This document shows positions 46,028 through 54,560 of a stretch of DNA of 64,000 nt, piece by piece. The DNA comes from Inmirania thermothiophila. Lineage in GTDB: Bacteria > Pseudomonadota > Gammaproteobacteria > DSM-100275. Position numbers and translations under genes: made by a program. The stretch is from assembly GCF_003751635.1 (NCBI RefSeq), contig NZ_RJVI01000002.1, forward strand, positions 62,001 to 126,000. The letters are read 5' to 3'. Under the pieces are notes generated by a model. That model did not search any database. It was not told the origin of the DNA and was given only the letters and a program-made list of their open reading frames with translations. Every line of letters begins with the position of its first letter. Position 1 is the first letter of the stretch.

Positions 46028-46397
46028 GCCGGATCTCCACGCCGGCCTCGAGCTTGCGCCATGCGCGGTCGGCGGTGGGCACGGCCAGCCCCTCGTCCAG
46101 GGCCGGCGCCAGGCAGGCACGGTCGGGGAGGGACAAGCCGTATGGTCGGGTGCGCCCGCGGAGCCTGGCAGCCATCTCCGCGTGATGGACCGGGAACGGT
46201 CGAAAGAGGACCCCTGCCTCGGCGAGCTCCTCGGTGAGCCCGTCGGTGTGGACACCCTTCTGGATGGCCCGGGCGAGTACCTCCGACCAGTTGACGGTGG
46301 ACACCCGCGCCCCTGGAAGTGCTGCGGCCACTTGCCCGTCACCCGGCTCCCGGTGCAGGAGGGCCAGCAGCGCCGAGGCGTCGAGGACCACGCTCAT
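45873..46397 (-). CDS. vapC: VapC-type PIN-domain toxin lacking its native stop codon
   Basis: 174 residues. PIN-domain ribonuclease: first acidic residue in VVLDASALLALL, Glu in NWSEVLARA, Asp in LPDRACLAPAL and Asp in VPTADRAW. The domain should end near residue 126 (VEIRLIR), about eight bases from the cobC stop. Here it has no stop and continues for 48 low-complexity Pro/Ala/Arg codons antisense to cobC. This looks like a truncated 3' end left by insertion or deletion. ATG overlaps the antitoxin stop (TGATG). Length suggests the core is intact, but activity with the tail is uncertain. Confidence 0.85.
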   Translation of the reverse strand: MSVVLDASALLALLHREPGDGQVAAALPGARVSTVNWSEVLARAIQKGVHTDGLTEELAEAGVLFRPFPVHHAEMAARLRGRTRPYGLSLPDRACLAPALDEGLAVPTADRAWRKLEAGVEIRLIRRAPAAHGQSGSPSAAPPRPRRSAGGCGMPAGPRCAAAPRPACPAPGPG

Positions 46398-46669
46398 CAC
46401 GATCTCCGCAGCGCCTCCTCTTCGCGCCGGGCGTCCTGTCGTCGCTCGCTGATCAGCTCGTCGACGAGGCTGACCTCCGGCGGGATGTGCCGGAATCGTG
46501 CCTGCATCCGCTCGATGAGGGCCTCGCGAGTCTCCAGTACCAGACGGTCTCCCTCCACGCGGGCGATCAGGCGATCTCGAGGCTTTGACTTCAGGGCGGC
46601 ACGCAGCTCGGCCGGGATCACCACCCGCCCCTGCTTGCCGATGCGGACCTCGTGGCTGGCCGTGGCCAT
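46397..46669 (-). CDS. vapB: VapB-type antitoxin with AbrB/SpoVT N-terminal domain
   Basis: 90 residues from the ATG at 46669 (MATASHEVRIGKQGR). The swapped-hairpin AbrB domain (VRIGKQGRVVIPAELRAAL, about 7-50) binds the operator, and the C-terminal helix (VDELISERRQDARREEEALRR) would wrap the toxin. An in-frame ATG 13 codons upstream adds a Cys-containing stretch that does not resemble the family. It sits against the direction of the surrounding cobalamin genes. Confidence 0.88.
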   Translation of the reverse strand: MATASHEVRIGKQGRVVIPAELRAALKSKPRDRLIARVEGDRLVLETREALIERMQARFRHIPPEVSLVDELISERRQDARREEEALRRS

Positions 46670-46746
46670 GCCGACCTCCTTCTGGCAGCCCTGACAGGAT
46701 CGTGGCACATGATGATCCGGATGTCGTTCGCGAGCGGCTGGGGACG

Positions 46747-47490
46747 ATGCTGAGGCCGTTGCGGATCGCGCTGGGGCTGCTGACCCGCTGGCCGGTACCG
46801 GCGGTGCCGCGGCCGACGGGGCCTGAGCACGGCGCCTCGCTGGCGTGGTATGGGGTGGCGGGCGTGGCCGTGGGCGCGCCGGTGGCCCTGGTGGCCTGGG
46901 GCGCCGCGGCCTCGGGGGCGGGCGCGGGGCTTGCGGCGGCCGTGGCCCTGGCGGTGTGGGTCCTCGTGACCGGTGCGCTGCATCTCGACGGGCTTGCGGA
47001 CACCGCCGACGCCTGGGTGGGCGGGCTCGGCGATCGCGCGCGCACGCTGGCCATCCTCAAGGATCCGGCGAGCGGTCCCGCCGGCGTCACCGCCATCGTG
47101 CTCGTGCTGCTGCTCGCGCACCAGGGGCTTGCGGCCCTCGTCGCCCAGGGGCGATGGGTGGTGCCGCCGGTGGCGGCGGTGGCCGCGCGCGCCCTCGCGG
47201 CGGTGCTGCTGGCGTGGACGCCCTACGTGCGGCCCGGGGGCATGGCCGAGGCCGCGGTGCGCCACGCGCCACGCCGGGCCTGCCTCGCCGGCGCCGGGGT
47301 GGCGCTGGGGGCGAGCGTGGCGCTGGGCGGTGTGCCGGCGCTCGCCGCCTGGGCCGGCGCGGGCGGGGCGGTCCTCGGGGTCCGCGGCTGGGCCCTGCGC
47401 CGTCTCGGGGGGCTCACCGGCGACGTCGTGGGGGCGGCGATCCAGCTCGCCGAGGCGGCGGCCCTTGTGGCCGCGGTGGCGGGCGCATAG
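46747..47490 (+). CDS. cobS: Adenosylcobinamide-GDP ribazoletransferase (cobalamin synthase) CobS
   Basis: 247 residues, integral membrane protein with about six hydrophobic segments. Joins adenosylcobinamide-GDP to alpha-ribazole (phosphate). Hallmarks: LGLLTRWPVPAVP, the metal-binding HLDGLADTADAWVGG and ILKDPASGPAGVTAIVL. It is cut off from cobC by the inverted vapBC pair, so it may need its own promoter; none is obvious in 46670-46746. Confidence 0.96.
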   Translation: MLRPLRIALGLLTRWPVPAVPRPTGPEHGASLAWYGVAGVAVGAPVALVAWGAAASGAGAGLAAAVALAVWVLVTGALHLDGLADTADAWVGGLGDRARTLAILKDPASGPAGVTAIVLVLLLAHQGLAALVAQGRWVVPPVAAVAARALAAVLLAWTPYVRPGGMAEAAVRHAPRRACLAGAGVALGASVALGGVPALAAWAGAGGAVLGVRGWALRRLGGLTGDVVGAAIQLAEAAALVAAVAGA

Positions 47491-47529
47491 GCTGGTGGAA
47501 TGGGCGCGGTGCGCGGCAGGGGCGGCGTG

Positions 47530-48930
47530 ATGCAGGGGCTGATGGCGTGGGTGGCGCGGCGCTGGGAGGAGGCGGTGCTGCCGGCGCTTGCGCAGTACGT
47601 GCGCATCCCGGCGCGGTCGCCGGCGTTCGATCCGGACTGGGCCGGGCACGGCCATCTGGAGGCGGCGGTGGCCCATGCCGCGGCCTGGTGCCGGGCCCAG
47701 CCGGTGCGGGGCATGACGGTGGGGGTGTCGCGCCTTGCGGGGCGCACGCCGCTGCTCTGGGTCGAGGTGGCGGGCACCGGGCCCGGCGAGGTGCTGCTCT
47801 ACGGGCATCTGGACAAGCAGCCCGAGATGACCGGCTGGCGCGAGGGCCTCGGCCCGTGGACGCCGGTGGTGGAGGGCGAGCGGCTCTACGGGCGCGGCGC
47901 CGCCGACGACGGCTACGCCCTCTTCGCCGCGCTCACCGCCCTCGCCGCGCTCCAGGCCCAGGGGCGCCCGCACCCGCGCTGCCTGATCCTCGCCGAGTGC
48001 TCCGAGGAGAGCGGCTCGCCCGATCTCGCCGCCCATGTGGAGGCGCTCGCCGGCCGCATCGGCTCCCCCGAGCTCGTGGTCTGCCTCGACTCCGGCTGCG
48101 GTGACTGGGCGCGGCTGTGGCTCACCACCTCCCTGCGCGGCCTGGTGGCGGGGACGCTGCGGGTGGCGGTGGCGGGCGAGGGCGTCCACTCGGGGGATGC
48201 CGGCGGCGTCGTGCCCTCCAGCTTCCGCATCGCGCGGCTGCTGCTGGAACGGATCGAGGAGGGGGCGAGCGGGCGGCTGCGCCTGCCCGCGCTGGCGGTG
48301 GAGGTGCCGCCGGCGAGGCGGGTGCAGGCGGAGGCCGCCGGGGCCGTCCTCGGCGAGACGCTGTGGCGGCGCTTCCCGCTGCTTGCGGGGGTGCGGCCCG
48401 GGGCGGAGGATCCGGCGGAGCTGGTGCTGCGGCGGACCTGGGGCGCGGCGCTGGAGGTGACGGGCGCGGCGGGGCTGCCGGCGGTCGCGGCGGCGGGCAA
48501 CGTGCTGCGCCCGGAGACGGTGCTGAGGCTCTCGATCCGGCTGCCGCCCACGGCGGATCCGGGCCGCGCGGCGGAGGCGGTGCGCACGGCCCTGGAGGCC
48601 GATCCGCCCCACGGCGCGCACGTGCGCTTCGAGCCCGACACCGTGGCTGCGGGGTGGGACGCGCCGCCGTTGCCGCCGTGGCTGGAGCGGGCCCTCGACG
48701 AGGCCTCGCGCGGGCTCTTCGGCGCCCCCATGATGCAGATGGGCGAGGGGGGCAGCATCCCCTTCATGGCGATGCTCGCCGAGCGCTTCCCCGAGGCCGC
48801 CTTCGTCGTCACCGGCGTCCTGGGTCCCGGCGCCAACGCCCACGGCCCCAACGAGTTCCTGCATCTGCCGACGGCGAGGCGGCTCACCGCCGCCCTGGCC
48901 GAGGTCCTGGCCCGCCGGGCGGCAGCCTGA
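47530..48930 (+). CDS. M20/M28-family metallopeptidase (ArgE/DapE/carnosinase-like)
   Basis: 466 residues from the ATG at 47530, which has AGGGG eight bases upstream; an ATG at 47500 is possible but poorly placed. Metal ligands of the M20 family: His in LLYGHLDKQPEMTGW, Asp in GRGAADDGYALFAAL, Glu pair in LAECSEESGSPDL, Asp in VVCLDSGCGDWARLW and a late His in GANAHGPNEFLHL. The pattern resembles non-specific dipeptidases. It starts about 40 bp after cobS, but a link to cobalamin metabolism is not evident. Confidence 0.88.
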   Translation: MQGLMAWVARRWEEAVLPALAQYVRIPARSPAFDPDWAGHGHLEAAVAHAAAWCRAQPVRGMTVGVSRLAGRTPLLWVEVAGTGPGEVLLYGHLDKQPEMTGWREGLGPWTPVVEGERLYGRGAADDGYALFAALTALAALQAQGRPHPRCLILAECSEESGSPDLAAHVEALAGRIGSPELVVCLDSGCGDWARLWLTTSLRGLVAGTLRVAVAGEGVHSGDAGGVVPSSFRIARLLLERIEEGASGRLRLPALAVEVPPARRVQAEAAGAVLGETLWRRFPLLAGVRPGAEDPAELVLRRTWGAALEVTGAAGLPAVAAAGNVLRPETVLRLSIRLPPTADPGRAAEAVRTALEADPPHGAHVRFEPDTVAAGWDAPPLPPWLERALDEASRGLFGAPMMQMGEGGSIPFMAMLAERFPEAAFVVTGVLGPGANAHGPNEFLHLPTARRLTAALAEVLARRAAA

Positions 48931-48932
48931 GC

Positions 48933-48961
48933 GTTGAAGGGGCGGGGGTCCGCCCCCATCT
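48933..48961 (+). promoter_or_regulatory. Sigma-32 (heat-shock) promoter upstream of ftsH
   Basis: GTTGAAG (48933-48939), a 14-base spacer and CCCCATCT (48954-48961). The consensus is CTTGAAA, 13-15 bases, CCCCATnT, so the -10 matches at every defined base. The ATG is 31 bases past the -10. The same -10 octamer and spacer recur before the hsp20-lon operon in this window. Confidence 0.75.
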
Positions 48962-48991
48962 TGGTCGCGGTGCAACGAGCGGGGCGGATCC

Positions 48992-50803
48992 ATGAACCGC
49001 GAGCAGCAGTTCAACCTCGGCTACCTGCTGGTGGCCCTCCTGGGCATCCTCATGCTGCAGCACCTGTGGGTGCAGGCCACCCAGGTGGAGACCATCCCCT
49101 ACAGCCGCTTCGAGCAGCTGCTCGAGGAGGGGCGGGTCGATCACATCGTCATCGGCAGCAACTACATCACCGGCGACATCGTCCGCCCGGACGGCAGCGT
49201 GGAGCGGCGCTTCGTCACCACCCGTGTCGATCCCGCCATCGCGCGCACGCTCTCCGAGCACGGCGTGCAGTTCACCGGCGCGGTGGAGGACACCTTCTTC
49301 CGCGACCTGCTCTCGTGGGTGGTGCCGGCGCTGGTCTTCTTCGGCCTGTGGCTCTTCGTCTTCCGCCGCATCGCCGAGAAGCAGGGCCTCGGCTCGGGCT
49401 TCCTCTCCATCGGCAAGAGCAAGGCGAAGGTCTACGTGGAGGCCGACACCGGGGTGAAGTTCGACGACGTGGCCGGGGTCGACGAGGCCAAGGAGGAGCT
49501 GCGCGAGATCGTCGCCTTCCTCAAGGACCCCAAGGGCTACGGGCGCCTCGGGGCGCGCATCCCGAAGGGGGTGCTGCTGGTGGGGCCGCCGGGCACGGGC
49601 AAGACCCTGCTCGCCAAGGCGGTGGCGGGCGAGGCCGGTGTGCCCTTCTTCTCCATCAGCGGCTCGGAGTTCGTGGAGATGTTCGTGGGGGTGGGGGCCG
49701 CGCGCGTGCGCGACCTCTTCGAGCAGGCGCGCGGTCGCGCCCCGGCCATCATCTTCATCGACGAGCTCGACGCCCTCGGGCGGGCGCGCGGGCTCGGGCC
49801 CGTGGGCGGGCACGACGAGCGCGAGCAGACGCTGAACCAGCTCCTGGTGGAGATGGACGGCTTCGATCCCAGCGAGGGGCTGGTGATCCTCGCCGCCACC
49901 AACCGGCCGGAGATCCTGGACCCGGCGCTGCTGCGCGCCGGGCGCTTCGACCGCCAGGTGCTGGTGGACCGCCCGGACCGGCGCGGCCGCGAGGCCATCC
50001 TCCGTGTCCACATGAAGAAGGTGAAGCTCGCCGAGGACGTGGATGCGGCCAAGGTGGCCGAGCTCACCCCGGGCTTCAGCGGGGCCGATCTCGCCAACCT
50101 CGTCAACGAGGCGGCGCTGCTCGCCACCCGGCGCGGCGCCGAGGCGGTCACCATGGACGACTTCACCCGCGCCGTCGAGCGCATCGTCGCCGGCCTGGAG
50201 AAGAAGAACCGCGTCCTCAACCCGAGGGAGCGCGAGGTGGTGGCCTACCACGAGATGGGGCATGCGCTGGTGGCCATGGCGCTGCCGGGGACCGATCCCG
50301 TGCACAAGGTCTCCATCATCCCGCGCGGCATCGGCGCCCTGGGCTACACCATCCAGCGGCCCACCGAGGACCGCTTCCTCATGACCCGCGAGGAGCTGGA
50401 GAACAAGATGGCGGTGCTGCTCGGGGGGCGGGCGGCCGAGCATCTCGTCTTCGGCCACCTCTCCACCGGCGCCGCCGACGACCTCGCCAAGGCGACGGAG
50501 ATCGCGCGCAGCATGGTGACGCGCTACGGCATGGACGAGCGGCTCGGCTTCGTCGCCTACGACGAGACCCGGCCGGGCTTTCTCGGCATCGCCCAGCAGC
50601 CGGGGGAGCGCCACTACAGCGAGGAGACCGCGCGCGAGATCGACCGCGCCGTGCGCGCGCTGGTGCAGGGCGCCTTCGAGCGCGCCCGCGCCATCCTCGA
50701 GGAGCGCCGCGGGCAGCTCGAGGAGGGGGCGCGGCTCCTCCTCGCCCGCGAGACCCTGGGCGAGGCGGATCTGAAGCGGCTGATGGAGAAGGCGGCCGCC
50801 TGA
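48992..50803 (+). CDS. ftsH: FtsH-family ATP-dependent zinc metalloprotease
   Basis: 603 residues. Two TM helices ([19 protein letters not shown] and [19 protein letters not shown]) bracket a periplasmic domain. The AAA domain has [18 protein letters not shown], the pore loop [20 protein letters not shown] and the second region of homology ([19 protein letters not shown]). The protease site is HEMGH at about residue 421. Motifs fit FtsH/Yme1, though [20 protein letters not shown] has GPV where most have GAG or GLG. It is not beside ftsJ/rlmE or folP, the usual neighbours, so it may be a second FtsH copy. Confidence 0.93.
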   Translation: MNREQQFNLGYLLVALLGILMLQHLWVQATQVETIPYSRFEQLLEEGRVDHIVIGSNYITGDIVRPDGSVERRFVTTRVDPAIARTLSEHGVQFTGAVEDTFFRDLLSWVVPALVFFGLWLFVFRRIAEKQGLGSGFLSIGKSKAKVYVEADTGVKFDDVAGVDEAKEELREIVAFLKDPKGYGRLGARIPKGVLLVGPPGTGKTLLAKAVAGEAGVPFFSISGSEFVEMFVGVGAARVRDLFEQARGRAPAIIFIDELDALGRARGLGPVGGHDEREQTLNQLLVEMDGFDPSEGLVILAATNRPEILDPALLRAGRFDRQVLVDRPDRRGREAILRVHMKKVKLAEDVDAAKVAELTPGFSGADLANLVNEAALLATRRGAEAVTMDDFTRAVERIVAGLEKKNRVLNPREREVVAYHEMGHALVAMALPGTDPVHKVSIIPRGIGALGYTIQRPTEDRFLMTREELENKMAVLLGGRAAEHLVFGHLSTGAADDLAKATEIARSMVTRYGMDERLGFVAYDETRPGFLGIAQQPGERHYSEETAREIDRAVRALVQGAFERARAILEERRGQLEEGARLLLARETLGEADLKRLMEKAAA

Positions 50804-50824
50804 AGGGCCCGGCGCCGGCGCGCC

Positions 50825-51136
50825 TCAGCGGCCCCGCTCCGGGAACAGCAGCGGCCAGGCGCGCTCGGAGCCTGCGAGCAGGCTCAGGCCGTGGGGCGAC
50901 GGGCGCCCGCAGGGCCGCGCACCCAGGGCCCGCCCGAGCCCGGCCGCCGCCGGCGCGAAGTAGACCACCACCTCGCAGTGGAGCCGTCCCTCCGACTCGT
51001 GGCGGTAGAAGACGGCCGTCGCGTCGTCGGGATCCCGGGCCGCGGCGAGGTGCTCCCGGGCGCGCCGCGCCACCTCGGCGAGGCGGTCGTCGGCCAGCAG
51101 GGCGTCGCCGAGGCGGATGCAGAGCCAGCCGCTCAC
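50825..51136 (-). CDS. Small hypothetical protein
   Basis: 103 residues from the GTG at 51136. No family recognised. The sequence is not low-complexity and has conserved-looking segments: VSGWLCIRLGDALLADDRL, REHLAAARDPDDATAVFYRHESEGRLHCEVVVYFAP, GARPCGRPSPHGLSLLAGSE. It carries one Cys in each half. It is downstream of the DUF1631 gene on the same strand, overlapping nothing, and convergent with ftsH. Soluble, probably cytoplasmic. Confidence 0.65.
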   Translation of the reverse strand: MSGWLCIRLGDALLADDRLAEVARRAREHLAAARDPDDATAVFYRHESEGRLHCEVVVYFAPAAAGLGRALGARPCGRPSPHGLSLLAGSERAWPLLFPERGR

Positions 51137-51170
51137 GGTCCGCTGCGCCGGCCCAAGCCGGGATGCGCCC

Positions 51171-53492
51171 TCATGCCCCGCCCTCCTCGGCGGTGCCGCC
51201 CAGGAGGCGGTCCAGGGCGCGGTCGAGGAGCGGGGCCTCCTCGATGATGCGGGCGGTGCCGCGGCGCAGCTCTGCGGCGAGGCCCTTCGCCGTGCGCTCG
51301 GTGAGCGTGCAGCCCATGCGGTTGGTGAAGAGGTAGACGCCCGTGAGCGGGCTCTTCCAGGAGAGCTTGCCGCGGACGCGGGTCCCCGCAGGCTCGGTGA
51401 ACTCCACCCAGGTGCCCACCTCGATCCCGGCGGCGAGGGCGTCGAAGGCATCCTCCGGCTCGGGCTCCGCCTCCTCCTCGCCGAGGGTGATCTCCTCCTC
51501 CACCACGAGGTCGCCGAAGGGGTCCACGTCGGACGCCCCGGAGTCCGCGTCCTCGTCCACCGGGGTGAGGGTGGGGACGTCGTCCTCCGCCGCCTCGGCG
51601 TCCTCGGGCGGGGCGGTCGGTGCCGCCCCGGCATCGGCGGCGGGCGCATCGTCCTGCAGCGCACCGGCGACGGCGGCGCGGTGGCAGCGGGCGAGCTCGG
51701 CGAGGAAGGCCCGCTGTGCCTCCTCGGGCATGGCCAGGCGCTCGCAGCCTGCGGTGACCGCGCGCAGCAGCGCGGGGAGCGCGGCCACCAGGCGGCTTCG
51801 CTCCTCGCGCGAGGTCTTCGGCCGCACGCTCCAGGCGAGGGTGCGGGCGGTGTGGACGGCGTCGCGCCAGGCGCCGCTGCCCTCGCCGTCCTGGCGGTGG
51901 ACCAGCACCAGCAGCTCGCGCCAGCGCTCGCGCAGGAAGGCCTCCACCGGCGCCGGCACGCCCCCCTCGGCCAGCGTGCGCTCGATCTCGTCGTCGGCCG
52001 CCATCTGCGCCAGCGCCAGCCGCTCCGTGCCCTGCATGGCCTTGGCCGAGCGCCGCTCGGCCTCCTCGGCCTTGAGCTCCTCGTAGCCCAGGAAGGCGGT
52101 CAGCTCCCGCTCCAGCCGCTCGAAGACGGCGGGGTCGTCCTCGAACTCCTGCAGCAGCCGCTCGACGATGGACTCGACGCGATGGTAGAGGGTGCCCTCG
52201 CCGCGGCCCTCGTCCTCGCTCCAGCGCAGGGCGGCGCGGGCGAGGCCGTTGAGGAGCCGGCGCGCCGGGTGGCTGCGGCGCGAGAAGAAACCCTTGTCCA
52301 GGAGCGCCACCTTGAGGATCGGGATCTGCAGCCGCCCGATCAGCGCCTTCATGGGCTCGGGGATGGCCTCGTCGTCGAGGATCTGGTCGAAGAGCATGGC
52401 CACGATGTCGACCACGAGCCGGTCCACCCCGCCAAGGGCCGCCATCTGCGGGGTCCCCCCGACGAGGCGCACGACGTTGACGGCGCCCGGATCCTCCACC
52501 TCGTCGCCGGCGAGCTCCGCCACCCGGGCCGGGTCGTGCTGCCAGGCGGTGAGCGCGGCGAGGACCCCGGGGGCGATGCCCGCCGCCGGCGCGGGCGCCG
52601 CCTCGAGGCCGTGGGCGGCGGCGATGCGCCGGATGAGGGCGAGGGCGTCGCCCTCCGCGGCCTCGTCGCCGCGGTAGGTGCGGGCGTAGACGCCCTCGCC
52701 GGCGGGCGGCGTCGCCGTCGGCTCGCCGGCGGCCTGCGGCGACGCCGGCCGGCGCGGTGCGGCGGGATGGACGCGGATGCGCGGGCGCACCTCGGGCAGC
52801 ACACCGGCGTCGGCGAGCTGGCGATTGACGCGCCCGAGGTAGTCGCCGAGGCCGTTGACCACGTGCTGGTCGAAGAGCTTGAGCACCACCAGGACGATGC
52901 GGGTGTCGGTCTCGAGCACGGCGCAGGCCTTGGCGAAGCTGCGGCAGACCGCCTCGGGGCCGAAGGGGTTGGCGTCGCCGTCGAGCTCGCCTCGTCCGAG
53001 GAGGAGGGCGAGGCGCTGCTCGAGCTCGTAGAGGGTCTGGCGGTGGAGGTTGCGCGCCTTGGCCACCATGTTGCCCACCGCCACCGAGACCTCCAGCTCA
53101 CGCTCGTCCACCAGCGACAGCTCCAGGGTGCTCGCCTCGGGGTCGGCGGGCGGGCGCGCGAGCGGGCTCGGCTCGCCGCGGCGCAGGGCGTTGTAGTTGG
53201 CCTCGAAGTGCTCGCGGAAGGCCTCGGCGAGCGCCTGCCGGCGCAGCCGCGTCTCGCGCATGGCGTCGAAGTACAGGCTCTGGGCGGCGTTGCTCTCGGC
53301 CCGCTCGGCGAGCCGGAAGAGGGTGTCGTCGAGGCGGTCGAGGGTCGCCGCCACGGCCTCGTCCAGGTACCGCCGCGCCGAGTCCAGCACGGTGCGCAGC
53401 AGCCGGTTCGCCTCCGGTGCGGAGATGCCGGCGGGACCCCGGCGCACCGGTCCCAGCGGGACCACCTTGTCGCGCACGCTTTCGCTGCTCAT
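51171..53492 (-). CDS. DUF1631 protein
   Basis: 773 residues. Large, mostly helical cytoplasmic protein of the DUF1631 family: an N-terminal helical bundle (LLRTVLDSARRYLDEAVAATLDRLDDTLF), SLVDERELEVSVAVGNMVAKA, a Pro/Ala linker, ILKVALLDKGFFSRRSHPARRLLN in the centre, and after an acidic linker (about 620-700) a C-terminal PilZ-like segment (GTWVEFTEPAGTRVRGKLSWKSPLTGVYLFTNRMG). The last part resembles a ligand-binding barrel, but the RxxxR and DxSxxG motifs of PilZ are not clear. Function unknown; divergent from an HDOD gene. Confidence 0.82.
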   Translation of the reverse strand: MSSESVRDKVVPLGPVRRGPAGISAPEANRLLRTVLDSARRYLDEAVAATLDRLDDTLFRLAERAESNAAQSLYFDAMRETRLRRQALAEAFREHFEANYNALRRGEPSPLARPPADPEASTLELSLVDERELEVSVAVGNMVAKARNLHRQTLYELEQRLALLLGRGELDGDANPFGPEAVCRSFAKACAVLETDTRIVLVVLKLFDQHVVNGLGDYLGRVNRQLADAGVLPEVRPRIRVHPAAPRRPASPQAAGEPTATPPAGEGVYARTYRGDEAAEGDALALIRRIAAAHGLEAAPAPAAGIAPGVLAALTAWQHDPARVAELAGDEVEDPGAVNVVRLVGGTPQMAALGGVDRLVVDIVAMLFDQILDDEAIPEPMKALIGRLQIPILKVALLDKGFFSRRSHPARRLLNGLARAALRWSEDEGRGEGTLYHRVESIVERLLQEFEDDPAVFERLERELTAFLGYEELKAEEAERRSAKAMQGTERLALAQMAADDEIERTLAEGGVPAPVEAFLRERWRELLVLVHRQDGEGSGAWRDAVHTARTLAWSVRPKTSREERSRLVAALPALLRAVTAGCERLAMPEEAQRAFLAELARCHRAAVAGALQDDAPAADAGAAPTAPPEDAEAAEDDVPTLTPVDEDADSGASDVDPFGDLVVEEEITLGEEEAEPEPEDAFDALAAGIEVGTWVEFTEPAGTRVRGKLSWKSPLTGVYLFTNRMGCTLTERTAKGLAAELRRGTARIIEEAPLLDRALDRLLGGTAEEGGA

Positions 53493-53606
53493 CTTCGTGC
53501 CCTCCGCCAGCCCTCGAGACCTGCTATGAGTTGTCAATACAGGTAGCATCATGATGTCATCCGGTTCGTGACCGAGCTCGCAGTCTGGTGCGGGGAGGAG
53601 GCTATC

Positions 53607-54506
53607 GTGGGGGAGCTGATGGACGGGGCGGACGTCATCACGGGCGAGGAGCGCGGGCGCGCCATCGCCGAGCTGCTGAGCGAGGCGCGGGATCTCGCCT
53701 CGCCGCCGGAGGTCTGCGTGCGGCTGTTCGAGCTCATGCGCTCGGAGACCGCCGGCGCGAAGGAGATCGGCGAGGTCATCGCGCTGGATCCGAATCTCAC
53801 CGCACGGCTGCTGGAGCTGGTCAACAGCGCCTACTTCGGCATGGCGCGCCGGGTGGACACGGTCTCGCGCGCGGTGACCATCGTCGGCCTGCGCGAGCTG
53901 CACCAGCTGGTGCTGGCGGTGCAGGCGGTGAGCGTCTTCTCCAACATCCCCATCACCCTGGTGGACATGCGCACCTTCTGGCGCCACAGCGTCGCCACCG
54001 CGCTGCTCGCCAAGGAGCTGGCGCGCCGCGCCGGCGTGCTGCATCCGGAGCGGCTCTTCGTCGCCGGACTCCTGCACGATCTCGGCAGCCTCGTCCTCTA
54101 CCGCGAGCGGCCCGAGGTGATGCGCGAGCTGCTCATCGCCGCCGACGGGGACGAGGCGGTGATGGAGCGGCTCGAGGAGGAGCGGCTGGGCTTCGGCCAC
54201 GCCGAGCTGGGCGGAGCGCTCCTCGCCTGCTGGAATCTGCCCCCCGAGCTCTGCCGCGCCGTGACCCACCATCACCGGCCGCTGGAGGCCCCGGGCCCGG
54301 GGCTCGAGCCCGCCATCGTCCACCTCGCCGACGGCTACGCCAACACCCGCACCGACGCCCCCTTCTGCAGCGACGCCGACCTCAACGCCCTCTTCGATCC
54401 GCGGGTGGCCGAGCGCATCGGGCTCGGCGCGGACGACGTCGACGCCGCCATCGGGGCGGCGCTGCCGGAGGTGGAGCAGACCCAGCGCATCCTCGCCATC
54501 GGCTGA
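53607..54506 (+). CDS. HDOD-domain signalling protein
   Basis: 299 residues from the GTG at 53607, which follows AGGAGG by five bases; an upstream in-frame GTG at 53568 lacks such a site. HDOD domain: LASPPEVCVRLFELM, IGEVIALDPNLTARLLELVNSAYFG, VDTVSRAVTIVGLRELHQLVLAV, FWRHSVATALLAKELA and LFVAGLLHDLGSLVLY, with the HD pair in LLHDLGS. C-terminal HHHRPLEAPGPGLEPAIVHLADGY. HDOD proteins work in c-di-GMP and stress networks in gammaproteobacteria. It is divergent from the DUF1631 gene. Confidence 0.88.
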   Translation: MGELMDGADVITGEERGRAIAELLSEARDLASPPEVCVRLFELMRSETAGAKEIGEVIALDPNLTARLLELVNSAYFGMARRVDTVSRAVTIVGLRELHQLVLAVQAVSVFSNIPITLVDMRTFWRHSVATALLAKELARRAGVLHPERLFVAGLLHDLGSLVLYRERPEVMRELLIAADGDEAVMERLEEERLGFGHAELGGALLACWNLPPELCRAVTHHHRPLEAPGPGLEPAIVHLADGYANTRTDAPFCSDADLNALFDPRVAERIGLGADDVDAAIGAALPEVEQTQRILAIG

Positions 54507-54560
54507 TCACCCCCGGGGGCGGGCGAGGGCGTGCGGCGTGGCCGCGGCGGGGCGAGGGGC

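Noticed and set aside
53521-53567. Clear sigma-70 promoter for the HDOD gene (TTGTCA near 53531)
   Set aside because: No -10 box at an allowed distance; candidates fall at 13-15 bases and match poorly. The minus-strand TTGACA in the same place also lacks a -10.
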